Notes under the pieces: model-generated
Told to the model about the DNA's origin: nothing
The model's database searches: none
Seen by the model: only the letters and a program-made list of their open reading frames with translations
Source: Couchioplanes caeruleus
GTDB lineage: Bacteria; Actinomycetota; Actinomycetes; Mycobacteriales; Micromonosporaceae
Length of the DNA: 64,000 nt
Direction of reading: 5' to 3'
Assembly: GCF_003751945.1 (NCBI RefSeq)
Contig: NZ_RJKL01000001.1
Span: 1,922,001-1,986,000, forward strand
Shown here: one piece after another, positions 43,740-51,572 of the stretch
Numbering within the stretch: position 1 is the stretch's first letter
Layout of the letters: every line of letters starts with the position of its first letter
Position numbers and translations under genes: made by a program

Positions 43740-45542
43740 ATGGAACCCTTCGCCCTGCTGCATCGCGACGGCGCCGAGCACGTCGAGATCCTGCACGGCG
43801 ACGTCGTCACGGTGCCGACGCTCGCCGACATACCTCTGCCCGCCGGGAGCGGACCGCGGACGCTCGCCCTCGTCCCCTACCGCCAGATCGCCGAACGCGG
43901 CTTCGCCTGCATCGACGACGGCACGCCGCTGGAATGCCTGCGGATCCGGGCGGCCCGGACCGTACCGGTGGCCGAGATGATCGACTCTCTGCCCGCCACG
44001 CCGCCGCGCCTGACCGGCCAGGGCTTCGACATCCCGGACGAGGACTACGGCCGGATCGTGGAGGCGGTCCTGCACGACGAGATCGGGCGCGGCGAGGGCG
44101 CCAACTTCGTCGTCCACCGGGTCTTCGAGGCGACCCTCTCCGGTGACCCGCTCGAGGCCGCCCGGGCGGCGTTCCGCAACCTGCTCACCGGCGAGCGCGG
44201 CGCGTACTGGACGTTCCTGGTGCACACCGGCACCCGTACGCTCGTCGGCGCCACCCCCGAGCGGCACGTCAGCGTCGACGCCGGGCTGACGATGATGAAT
44301 CCCATCAGCGGCACCTTCCGCCACGACGGCGAGCGCGACCTGGTGGAGTTCCTCGCCGACCCCAAGGAGATCGACGAGCTCGCCATGGTGCTCGACGAGG
44401 AGCTCAAGATGATGGCCGCCGTCGCCGAGCACGGCGGCCAGGTCATCGGGCCGCACCTGAAGCGGATGGCGCATCTCACCCACACCGAGTACCTGCTCGC
44501 CGGGCACGGCTCGCGAGACGTGCGCGAGGTGCTCCGCGAGACGATGTTCGCGCCGACAGTGACCGGCAGCCCGGTGGCGAACGCCAGCCGGGTGATCGCC
44601 CGCCACGAGCGCCGCGGCCGGGGCTACTACGCCGGGGTGCTGGCCCTGCTCGGGCACGACGACGAGGGCCGGCAGACGCTGGACGCGCCGATCCTCATCC
44701 GCACCGCGGAGATCTCACCCGCAGGCAGGCTGCGCGTGCCGGTCGGCGCCACGCTCGTGCGGCACTCCACGCCCACGGGCGAGATCGCGGAAACCCACGC
44801 CAAGGCCGCGGGCGTTCTGGCCGCACTCGGTGCCACCCGCATGACGACTTCCGTACGCCCGGAGCCCGACGACCCCGCGATCCGGGCCGCACTGGCGTCC
44901 CGCAACGACGGCCTCGCCCGATTCTGGCTGGACCAGCGCCGGCCGGGCGCGCTCACGATGCCGGCGCTCGCCGGCCGCAGCGCGGTGGTCGTCGACGCCG
45001 AGGACGCCTTCACCGCCATGCTGGCCCACCAACTGCGAGCGCTCGGCCTGACCGTCACCGTGATGCCCTGGACGGTCCCGGTCGTCCCGGCGGCCGACCT
45101 GCTGATCATGGGCCCGGGCCCCGGCGACCCCGCCGCCGACGACGACCGGATGAGCACCCTGCGCTCCCTGGTAGCCGGCGCGCTCGCCGACCGGCGCCCG
45201 CTGCTGGGCGTGTGCCTGGGCCACCAGATCCTGGCCGCGGCCCTCGGCCTGCGCCTGCGCCGCCGGCACGCGCCCTATCAGGGCCTGGCGCGCGACATCG
45301 ATCTGTTCGGCACCCGGCGGCGGGTCGGCTTCTACTCCAGCTTCACCGCGCTGGACGCGCCGGTGCCCGGCGTGGAGATCGCCGCGGACGCCGACGGAGC
45401 CGTCCACGCGCTGCGCGGTGACGGCTTCGCCGGGGTGCAGTTCCACCCGGAATCCGTGCTCAGCGCGGACGGCCTCAGCGTCCTCGCGGAACTCCTCCCA
45501 CCACTTCTCTCCCGGGCGATTAGTCCGGCGGCGAGCGGGTAG
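43740..45542 (+). CDS. Fused anthranilate synthase (TrpE-TrpG fusion, PhzE-like)
   Basis: A 600-residue fusion with GAGGAA before the ATG. Residues 1-400 are the chorismate-binding subunit (MNPISGTFRHDG, ELKMMAAVAEHGGQVIGPHL, APTVTGSPVANASRVI, RIRTAEISPAG-like end). Residues 410-590 are a class I glutamine amidotransferase with the nucleophile in LLGVCLGHQILAAAL and the His-Glu in VQFHPESVLS. Such fusions make anthranilate (TrpEG) or aminodeoxyisochorismate (PhzE). The chorismate domain resembles PhzE, but there are no other phenazine genes nearby and a trp attenuator precedes it, so anthranilate synthesis is preferred. Glutamine supplies ammonia through the amidotransferase domain. Confidence 0.88.
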   Translation: MEPFALLHRDGAEHVEILHGDVVTVPTLADIPLPAGSGPRTLALVPYRQIAERGFACIDDGTPLECLRIRAARTVPVAEMIDSLPATPPRLTGQGFDIPDEDYGRIVEAVLHDEIGRGEGANFVVHRVFEATLSGDPLEAARAAFRNLLTGERGAYWTFLVHTGTRTLVGATPERHVSVDAGLTMMNPISGTFRHDGERDLVEFLADPKEIDELAMVLDEELKMMAAVAEHGGQVIGPHLKRMAHLTHTEYLLAGHGSRDVREVLRETMFAPTVTGSPVANASRVIARHERRGRGYYAGVLALLGHDDEGRQTLDAPILIRTAEISPAGRLRVPVGATLVRHSTPTGEIAETHAKAAGVLAALGATRMTTSVRPEPDDPAIRAALASRNDGLARFWLDQRRPGALTMPALAGRSAVVVDAEDAFTAMLAHQLRALGLTVTVMPWTVPVVPAADLLIMGPGPGDPAADDDRMSTLRSLVAGALADRRPLLGVCLGHQILAAALGLRLRRRHAPYQGLARDIDLFGTRRRVGFYSSFTALDAPVPGVEIAADADGAVHALRGDGFAGVQFHPESVLSADGLSVLAELLPPLLSRAISPAASG

Positions 45543-45552
45543 CGCTAGGGAT

Positions 45553-45597
45553 GTCGGTGGTTCAAGCGGATCGAGAGCCTCCGCTTGGGCCACCGGC
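45553..45597 (+). terminator. 18-bp hairpin between the anthranilate synthase gene and the retron
   Basis: Positions 45553-45570 pair with 45580-45597 around a 9-nt loop. Three of the 18 pairs are G-U as RNA on the plus strand and would be mismatches on the minus strand, so the plus-strand transcript is the folded form. It starts ten bases after the stop codon and probably ends the upstream transcript. Confidence 0.6.
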
Positions 45598-45601
45598 CCT
45601 C

Positions 45602-45607
45602 TACACT
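45602..45607 (+). promoter_or_regulatory. Candidate -10 element of the retron RNA
   Basis: TACACT lies so that transcription would start at about 45613, the first base of the a1 repeat. No good -35 is visible. Confidence 0.45.
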
Positions 45608-45612
45608 CGTCC

Positions 45613-45782
45613 ACCGGTGGCAGCGTGTCCCCGAGCTGGCCGCCGGTCCGCCGACGGCCTCTCCGGGGTACCCCCGGGGGCGAGAGATTGAGCCACGCAG
45701 CGCATCGCCGGCGCGCCGCCGCGCTCCGCGCGGGACAGCGCAGGCACGACCGGGCAACGTCGGGGCACGCTGTTCCACCGGT
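45613..45782 (+). ncRNA. Predicted retron msr-msd RNA
   Basis: A 170-nt region directly before the reverse transcriptase gene is closed by a long inverted repeat: 45613-45634 (a1) pairs with 45760-45782 (a2) over 21 base pairs, interrupted by one bulged U (45628) and a UU bulge (45773-45774). AGC follows at 45634-45636, with G45635 as the likely branching guanosine, as in characterised retrons. Next come msr-like hairpins: 45638-45646 with 45651-45659 (UCCG loop, one C-A mismatch) and 45660-45668 with 45672-45680 (9 bp, UAC loop, two G-U pairs). The rest, about 45683-45759, is the likely msd, with a perfect CCGCGC/GCGCGG hairpin at 45719-45733. Boundaries between msr and msd are inferred. Confidence 0.72.
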
Positions 45783-45786
45783 ACGC

Positions 45787-47070
45787 GTGTCGGCCGCGCT
45801 CGCCGACGCCCTCCTGACCAGCCGCTGGCGCCCCGGCCCCCTGCAGCGCACCGGCACGGCGGTGCTCGGCGGCCGGCCGCCGTGGCTGCGCATCGCCGTG
45901 GTCGCGGTGCTGCGGGCGTACCGGCACGCCCCGGCCGACCGTCCGCGCGAGCTCGCCGCCTTCCTGTCCTGTCTGGAACGCTCCGGACGCCCCCTGGTGC
46001 GCCGCCATCCCATCCGGCTGCGCCGGGCCACCCCGGTCCGGATCGTGCGCATGCGCTGGGACACTCCCCGCATCGACGACCTCGCCGCGCTCGCGGACTT
46101 CCTCGGCGTCGACGGCGACCACCTCGACTGGTACGCCGACCGCCGGCACCTCAACCGCCACGCCCGCGACGAGCGGCTCCGGCACTACCGCTACGCCTGG
46201 CTGCCCCACCGCCTCATCGAGGCTCCGAAGCCCCGCCTGCGTGCCCTCCAGCGCCGGCTCCTCGACGACCTCCTCGGACGGCTGCCGGTCCACCCCCACG
46301 CCCACGGGTTCGTCCCCGGCCGCGGCGTGCACACCTTCGCCGCACCCCACGCCGGGCAGAAGCTCGTCATCGGCCTGGACCTGACCGCGTTCTTCAGCTC
46401 GATCACCGCCGCCCGGATCCACGGCCTGTTCCGCACCGCGGGCTACCCCGAGCCGGTCGCCCACACGCTGACCGCCCTCACGACGACCGCCACCCCCGCG
46501 GCGGTGCTGCGCGGACGCACGGACCCGCACCGGGCCGCGCTGCTGCGCCGCCCCCATCTTCCCCAGGGCGCGCCGACGTCGCCCGCCCTGGCGAACCTGG
46601 TCGCGTACCGCCTCGACCGGCGGCTGACCGGTCTGGCCGACCGCTTCGGGCTGCACTACACCCGCTACGCCGACGACCTGGCCTTCTCCGGCACCCTCGG
46701 CAGAGGCGAGCCGGCCCATCTCATCGCCGCGGTCCATACGATCGCCGCCGACGAGGGTTTCCGGGTACACCCGCGCAAGACCCGCGTCCGAGGCCGAGGC
46801 GACCGGCAGCGTCTAGCCGGTCTGGTGGTCAACGAACGACCGGCCGCCTCCCGGGAGGACTACGACCGGCTCCGGGCGGTGCTGCACGACGCCGCCCGAC
46901 GGGGCCCCCTCGTGGCGAACCGCGAGGGACACGACGACTTCCCCGCGTACCTGCGAGGCCGGGTCGCCTGGGTCTCCCACCGCCACCCGGCCCGGGCCGC
47001 CAAGCTCCACCGGATGCTGGCTGTCGCCCTGGCCGGGCCCGCCGCACCCCCCACCGTGACGACCCCTTAG
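45787..47070 (+). CDS. Retron-type reverse transcriptase
   Basis: A 427-residue RT starting at GTG 45787, four bases after the a2 repeat; no ribosome site is visible, so the start is set by the RNA boundary and the frame. RT motifs in order: HAHGFVPGRG (about residue 172), KLVIGLDLTAFFSSI with catalytic D198, LPQGAPTSPALANL (Q260), YTRYADDLAFSG (YADD at 294-297), GFRVHPRKTRVRG and LAGLVVNE (about 343). Retron-specific signatures are FAAPH (family NAxxH) and LAGLVVN (family VTGLVVN). The N-terminal 120 residues (SAALADALLTSRWRPGPLQR, LADFLGVDGDHLDWYADRRH) are longer than in small retron RTs. Retrons make msDNA for phage defence. No toxin or effector gene is adjacent; the convergent XRE gene overlaps by four bases. 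Confidence 0.9.
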   Translation: MSAALADALLTSRWRPGPLQRTGTAVLGGRPPWLRIAVVAVLRAYRHAPADRPRELAAFLSCLERSGRPLVRRHPIRLRRATPVRIVRMRWDTPRIDDLAALADFLGVDGDHLDWYADRRHLNRHARDERLRHYRYAWLPHRLIEAPKPRLRALQRRLLDDLLGRLPVHPHAHGFVPGRGVHTFAAPHAGQKLVIGLDLTAFFSSITAARIHGLFRTAGYPEPVAHTLTALTTTATPAAVLRGRTDPHRAALLRRPHLPQGAPTSPALANLVAYRLDRRLTGLADRFGLHYTRYADDLAFSGTLGRGEPAHLIAAVHTIAADEGFRVHPRKTRVRGRGDRQRLAGLVVNERPAASREDYDRLRAVLHDAARRGPLVANREGHDDFPAYLRGRVAWVSHRHPARAAKLHRMLAVALAGPAAPPTVTTP

Positions 47071-48233
47071 CGGACGTCGCGCAACGCCTCCCGGAAGCCG
47101 TCGGCGGCGGGCTCGCCCGCAAACCGCCGGTGCAGCTCCACATCCAGCTCCCCGGCCACCATCAGCAGCGACGGCAGCGACCTCCGGCCCGCGGCCAACG
47201 CCCCGACCCCGGTCGACACCGCCTCTTCGAGGTTCCCGGCGCGCGCCGCGACGGCCGCCAGCGTCAGGCGCGCCTCGGCCATCCGCATGGGCGCCCTCTC
47301 GCCGTCCGGCCCGGCGCCCAGCGTCAGCACCGTCCGGGCGTGCCGCGCGGCCCGCTCGTCGTCCCCGGCCAGCCGGTAGGCGTCCATCGCGTAGAAATCC
47401 CACTTGTCGGGGTCCACCACGAAGTGGTGGTCCGGCCGATCCGGCGCCGGCATCCGGTCCAGCAACGCCCGGCCCCGGCCCAGTGCCTCCTGCACCCCGG
47501 CGACGTCCCCGAGGCGGGCGAAAGCCTTCGCCTCCTGCCCGGCCAACTGCACGGCCGCCGAGCCGCTCGGCGCGACCGCCTGTCCGGCCTGCGCGGCCGT
47601 GAGCACATCCCGGTAGCGGGACTGCGTCAACGCGAACCAGGCGGCCATCTCCTGTGCCCACGCGATGATCTCGGGATGCCCGGCCTCGTCACCCAACTGC
47701 CGTGCGGCCGTGCGGGTCGCCTCGGCGCCGGCCCGCATGCCCAGGTCGTACTCCACGCACCCCACGAGCAGGGCCAGCCACCCGGCGGCCACCAACAGCT
47801 CGCGGTGCGCCGCGAGCCCGGTCGGCCGGTGCAACAGCCGGGCCACCTCCCGCATCCACCCGTGGGCTTCTCCACGCAGCTCGGCGGCCGGCTGGGTGGC
47901 GTACTGACAACAGAGCTCGACAACGGTGGCATGCAACGCCTCGACGGTCGCAGGACCCGCGTCGTTGGCCTGCACCCGACGTAGGAGCTCGGCCGTCTCC
48001 CACGGCCGCGCATCATCCGCGGCCACCGCGTCGAGATGAGACGCCGCCACGATGTCACCCCGTGCGCCCAGCACCTCATCGATACGCCGGGCCAGCTCCG
48101 CCGTAGGGCGACGCCCTCCGTTCTCGATCCGCGACAGATGCCCCTTGTCGCACGGAACGACGGCGGCCAGCTCCGACAGCGACCACCCGCGCTCGATCCG
48201 CGCCGCGCGGACCCGTTGCGCGAATGCCGCCAC
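47067..48233 (-). CDS. XRE-family regulator with TPR-like sensor domain
   Basis: A 388-residue protein from GTG 48231-48233, preceded by GGGGAGG. Residues 1-60 are an HTH (FAQRVRAARIERGWSLSELA, CDKGHLSRIENGGRRPTAEL). The rest is helical TPR-like repeats (TVEALHATVVELCCQYATQP, LLVAAGWLALLVGCVEYDLG, RYRDVLTAAQAGQAVAPSGS), typical of actinobacterial regulators that control an adjacent divergent small gene. Two small genes do lie divergent at 48376 and 48597. It converges on the retron RT gene with a four-base overlap, so it is not cotranscribed with the RT; an involvement in the retron is possible but unsupported. Confidence 0.88.
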   Translation of the reverse strand: MAAFAQRVRAARIERGWSLSELAAVVPCDKGHLSRIENGGRRPTAELARRIDEVLGARGDIVAASHLDAVAADDARPWETAELLRRVQANDAGPATVEALHATVVELCCQYATQPAAELRGEAHGWMREVARLLHRPTGLAAHRELLVAAGWLALLVGCVEYDLGMRAGAEATRTAARQLGDEAGHPEIIAWAQEMAAWFALTQSRYRDVLTAAQAGQAVAPSGSAAVQLAGQEAKAFARLGDVAGVQEALGRGRALLDRMPAPDRPDHHFVVDPDKWDFYAMDAYRLAGDDERAARHARTVLTLGAGPDGERAPMRMAEARLTLAAVAARAGNLEEAVSTGVGALAAGRRSLPSLLMVAGELDVELHRRFAGEPAADGFREALRDVR

Positions 48234-48375
48234 AGTGACCTCCCCGACCACCTGTTGCGGGGGTTGCCGGCGCCACCGTGGCAACCCGCACCTATTCCAC
48301 CGATGACGGTACCGCCAGATGGGGTGAATACCCGGCGCACAGGACGACCGGGCATCAACGACATGGGAGGAACCG

Positions 48376-48600
48376 ATGGGCTGGACGACGTGCCTACGCC
48401 ACCGCATACGGCGCGATCGCACCGCGGATCTCGCCGCCGCGGAAACCGCCGACGCGACCGAGCGCTCCGCCGCCCGGGAACGGGTGATCAAGATCGCCTA
48501 CCCCGATCGATGGCCCGGATGGAATGCACCTACTGCCTCTTACCGGCCGCTGATGACGAGAGGGCAGGCCGCGCGAGGGCAGGGCGGGCGGCGACCATGA
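48376..48600 (+). CDS. Small protein divergent from the XRE regulator
   Basis: A 74-residue protein with an excellent ribosome site (GGGAGGAA, four bases before the ATG). The sequence (MGWTTCLRHRIRRDRTADLA, ETADATERSAARERVIKIAY) is charged and helical; I recognise no family. Its TGA overlaps the next ATG (ATGA), so the two genes are translationally coupled. Position suggests it is controlled by the XRE regulator. Confidence 0.6.
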   Translation: MGWTTCLRHRIRRDRTADLAAAETADATERSAARERVIKIAYPDRWPGWNAPTASYRPLMTRGQAARGQGGRRP

Positions 48601-48832
48601 CCGGCATCGGGGCCGACGCCATCGTGACGTTCCGCGACGCGGACGAACCCCGCCCGCTGGCCAGCCGTCTCGTCGCCACCGCGCACCGGCACCCGAGGGA
48701 TGGTCGCTGCACATTCCCGGCGCCGCCCTGAAGACGGGGCACCTCACCGTCGACGATGCTGTGGCGACGGTCACCAGATCCACCGGCATCCGGCGCGTCC
48801 TCATGGTGTGGATCGAGGTCGGCGTGGTGTGA
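48597..48832 (+). pseudogene. Small coupled gene carrying an apparent one-base frameshift
   Basis: Starts with ATG 48597 overlapping the preceding stop. The frame gives MTGIGADAIVTFRDADEPRP and LASRLVATAHRHP, then turns into Arg/Cys-rich sequence with a stop at 48731. From about 48697 another frame continues smoothly as GWSLHIPGAALKTGHLTVDD, AVATVTRSTGIRRVLMVWIE to a TGA at 48830-48832. Restoring one base near 48697 would give a coherent 78-residue protein. It is either a young pseudogene or a sequencing error. No family recognised. Confidence 0.55.
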
Positions 48833-49037
48833 CCAGCTATCTCTCCGGTACGTGCAGCCGAAAAGCCCGACCTATGCGCGTCCGCGCGTACCCAAAAGGA
48901 TTTGCGAGGGGGATTCGGAGCCTGCATGGTGGCCCGCGGAGGTGGCCGCCGTCACGCGTTCTCGCGACCGGGACCGCGGATGATCCTCCAGCACTGACAA
49001 TGGCAGGGATCCGAACGGCCACACCAGGAGATTCACT
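48833..49037. other. Intergenic region before the DHA2 transporter
   Basis: No gene is visible; base composition drops somewhat below that of neighbouring genes. AGGAG at 49024-49028 is the ribosome site of the transporter. No clear promoter or operator was found. Confidence 0.5.
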
Positions 49038-50621
49038 GTGAGTAGTCAACCCGTGGCGGCGCCAGACAAGCTGGATGCCGCCGTACTCAAGGTCGCCGGG
49101 GTGGTCGTCCTCGGGGCGATCATGTCGATCCTCGACGTGACCGTGGTCAGCGTGGCGCTGCCCACCTTCCAGACCAAGTTCAACGCCTCGTACGCCGAGG
49201 TCGCCTGGACCATGACCGGGTACACACTGGCGCTGGCCACAGTGATCCCGCTGACCGGCTGGGCCGCCGACCGCTTCGGCACGAAGCGGCTCTACATGGC
49301 CGCGCTGTTGCTGTTCACCCTCGGTTCCGGCCTGTGCGCCACCGCGGACTCGATCGGCCAGCTCATCGGCTACCGGGTGCTGCAGGGCCTCGGCGGCGGC
49401 ATGCTGATGCCACTCGGCATGACGATCATGACGCGGGCGGCCGGTCCTGACCGGATCGGCCGGCTCATGGCGGTGCTGGGCATTCCGATGCTGCTCGGCC
49501 CGATCGGCGGCCCGATCCTGGGCGGCTGGCTCATCGACGTCGCGAGCTGGCAGTGGATCTTCCTGATCAACCTGCCGATCGGCGCGATCGGGCTCGTCTA
49601 CGCGGCGTGGGCGCTGCCCAAGGACGCCCCGGAGCCGTCCGAGTCCTTCGACTTCCTCGGCATGCTGATGCTCTCGCCGGGCCTCGCCGCCTTCCTGTAC
49701 GGCGTCTCCACGCTGCCCGAGGCCGGCACGATGTCGGATCCCGAGGTGTGGGTGCCGATGCTGCTCGGTGGCCTGCTCGTCGTCGGGTTCGTGTTCTATT
49801 CGTTCAAGCCGCAGCATCCGCTGCTCGACCTGCGGCTGCTGCGCAACCGCAACCTCAGCGTCGCCTCCATCACGATGGCCGTGTTCATGGTCGCCTTCAT
49901 GGGGGCCGGGCTGCTGTTCCCCAGCTACTTCCTGCAGGTGCGCGGTGAGACGACGCTCGATGCCGGTCTGCTGATGGCGCCGCAGGGCATCGGCGCGATG
50001 GTCACCATGCCGATCGCCGGCATGCTGGCCGACAAGATCCCGGTCGGGCGTACGGTGCCGTTCGCACTGATCCTGCTCGCGGTCGGGTTCTTCGGCTTCA
50101 CCCAGGTCGGCACCGACACGTCGTACGTGCTGCTGTGCGGCTCGCTGTTCGTCATGGGTCTCGGCATGGGCGGCACCATGATGCCGATCATGACCTCCGC
50201 GCTGAAGACGCTCACCAACCACGAGGTGGCGCGCGGCTCCACGCTGTTGAACATCCTCCAGCAGATCGCGGGCTCGGTCGGCTCGGCGCTCATGTCCGTG
50301 ATCCTCACCAGCAAACTCAACGACTCCCCGGCCATCCCCGGTGTCGTCGACCCGGTCACCAAGGAGCCGGTCACGGAGGCCGGCCTGGCGATCGTCGTCC
50401 AGCAGAAGCCGGAGCTGGCGCAGCAGTTCCCGGTCGAGCCGGGTCTCCTGCAGCGCGGGCTGGAGTTCGTCGCCGACTCTTTCGCCACGACGTTCTGGGT
50501 GGGCTTCGTCCTGGTGCTGGTGACCTTCATCCCGGCGTTCTTCCTGCCGCGCAGGCGCGAGGAGTCCCACCTGCTCGACGACGAGCAGGGTGACCGCGCC
50601 GCGCCGGTGATGCTGCACTGA
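49038..50621 (+). CDS. DHA2-family MFS multidrug transporter (EmrB/QacA type)
   Basis: A 527-residue, 14-helix exporter with a GTG start after AGGAG. Signatures: LDVTVVSVALPTFQTKF in helix 1 (motif D1), GWAADRFGTKRLY (motif A), YRVLQGLGGGMLMPLGMTI (motif B) and GIPMLLGPIGGPILGGWLID in helix 5 (motif C of antiporters). DHA2 proteins expel cationic drugs or secondary metabolites using protons. Helices 13-14 flank a loop with DPVTKEPVTEAGLAIVVQQK. No TetR or MarR regulator is adjacent; the next gene is a methyltransferase on the same strand 127 bases away. Confidence 0.94.
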   Translation: MSSQPVAAPDKLDAAVLKVAGVVVLGAIMSILDVTVVSVALPTFQTKFNASYAEVAWTMTGYTLALATVIPLTGWAADRFGTKRLYMAALLLFTLGSGLCATADSIGQLIGYRVLQGLGGGMLMPLGMTIMTRAAGPDRIGRLMAVLGIPMLLGPIGGPILGGWLIDVASWQWIFLINLPIGAIGLVYAAWALPKDAPEPSESFDFLGMLMLSPGLAAFLYGVSTLPEAGTMSDPEVWVPMLLGGLLVVGFVFYSFKPQHPLLDLRLLRNRNLSVASITMAVFMVAFMGAGLLFPSYFLQVRGETTLDAGLLMAPQGIGAMVTMPIAGMLADKIPVGRTVPFALILLAVGFFGFTQVGTDTSYVLLCGSLFVMGLGMGGTMMPIMTSALKTLTNHEVARGSTLLNILQQIAGSVGSALMSVILTSKLNDSPAIPGVVDPVTKEPVTEAGLAIVVQQKPELAQQFPVEPGLLQRGLEFVADSFATTFWVGFVLVLVTFIPAFFLPRRREESHLLDDEQGDRAAPVMLH

Positions 50622-50748
50622 CGCCGTGGGGCGGCCGGTCCCAGCCGGACCCGCCGCCCTCCGTGTCGGCGTCCCGGCGGTATACGTATCGACTCCCTCG
50701 AGCTACGGTGGCCACGCAGATCGTCGTCCACAAGGGAGAGAGTCGCGG

Positions 50749-51561
50749 ATGACCACCGAGCCGCCTGCGGTGACATATGCCTTCGACAACGACGTCTCCG
50801 AGGCGGCGAACCAGCTCCGGCACATCGGTGACACCGTGGATCCCCACTCCATCGCCGTGCTCGACACCCTCGGCGTGAAGTCCGGCTCGACCTGCTGGGA
50901 CGTCGGCGCGGGCTCGGGGTCCATCGCCCGGTGGCTGGCGCAACGCGTGGGGCCGCACGGGCGCGTCCTGGCAACCGACATCAAGCCGCAGCATGTTCAG
51001 GTTCAGGACAACCTGGAGATTCTCCGGCACGACGTACGGACCGACCCCTTTCCGCCGGACCGCTTCGATCTCATCCATGCCAGGCTCCTGCTGATGCACC
51101 TGCCGGCGCGGGAGCAGATTCTCGGCCGGCTGGTCGAGGCGCTGAAGCCGGGAGGCATCCTGGTGGTCTCCGACTGGGAGACCAGTCATCTGGACCTCGT
51201 GCTGGACAGCCCCGACGAGAACGGCACCCGGGTGTTCCAGCGGTTCCTCGAGACCTGCCTGGCGGGAAGCCCGGCGGTCGGCATCGATCCCCGGTGGGCG
51301 GCCCGGGCCAACGGCGCCATGCGCAGGGCCGGCCTCACGGACGTCACCACCACCGTCCACGCCCGGTCGTGGGCGGGCGGGACCGGCGCCTGCCTCCTCC
51401 ATCGGAGCAACACGATCCAGCTTCAGCCCCACCTGCTGCTGGGCGGCTTCACAGAGGACGAGCTGACCACCCTCCGGGAGCTACTCATCGATCCCCGTTT
51501 CGTCATCTCGTCCTACCTGATGTTCACCACGGTGGGTGTGCGAGCGCCGGAGCGCCCCTAG
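50749..51561 (+). CDS. Class I SAM-dependent methyltransferase
   Basis: A 270-residue enzyme with ATG at 50749 and GGGAGAGA upstream. The SAM-binding motif I is STCWDVGAGSGSIARWLAQR (residues about 47-66), motif II is VLATDIKPQHV, and the post-I region DRFDLIHARLLLMHLP and LKPGGILVVSDWE follow. The C-terminal 100 residues would bind the acceptor. The plan resembles UbiE/Coq5-like and antibiotic-type methyltransferases, so the substrate is probably a small molecule. The next gene starts 11 bases after its stop, and that gene's -10 lies across the stop codon. Confidence 0.88.
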   Translation: MTTEPPAVTYAFDNDVSEAANQLRHIGDTVDPHSIAVLDTLGVKSGSTCWDVGAGSGSIARWLAQRVGPHGRVLATDIKPQHVQVQDNLEILRHDVRTDPFPPDRFDLIHARLLLMHLPAREQILGRLVEALKPGGILVVSDWETSHLDLVLDSPDENGTRVFQRFLETCLAGSPAVGIDPRWAARANGAMRRAGLTDVTTTVHARSWAGGTGACLLHRSNTIQLQPHLLLGGFTEDELTTLRELLIDPRFVISSYLMFTTVGVRAPERP

Positions 51562-51572
51562 GATCGCAGGGC

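Noticed and set aside
43740..45542. Phenazine biosynthesis locus
   Set aside because: Only the PhzE-like fusion is present, no other phz gene is adjacent, and the upstream trp attenuator fits anthranilate synthesis better.
45553..45597. Strong hairpin considered as part of the retron RNA
   Set aside because: It lies outside the a1/a2 repeat and before the candidate -10, directly after a stop codon, so a terminator role is simpler.
45787..47070. RT considered as a group II intron or diversity-generating element
   Set aside because: There is no intron maturase or HNH region, no domain V-like RNA nearby, and no template/variable repeat pair was seen; the retron-type motifs and upstream inverted repeat fit better.
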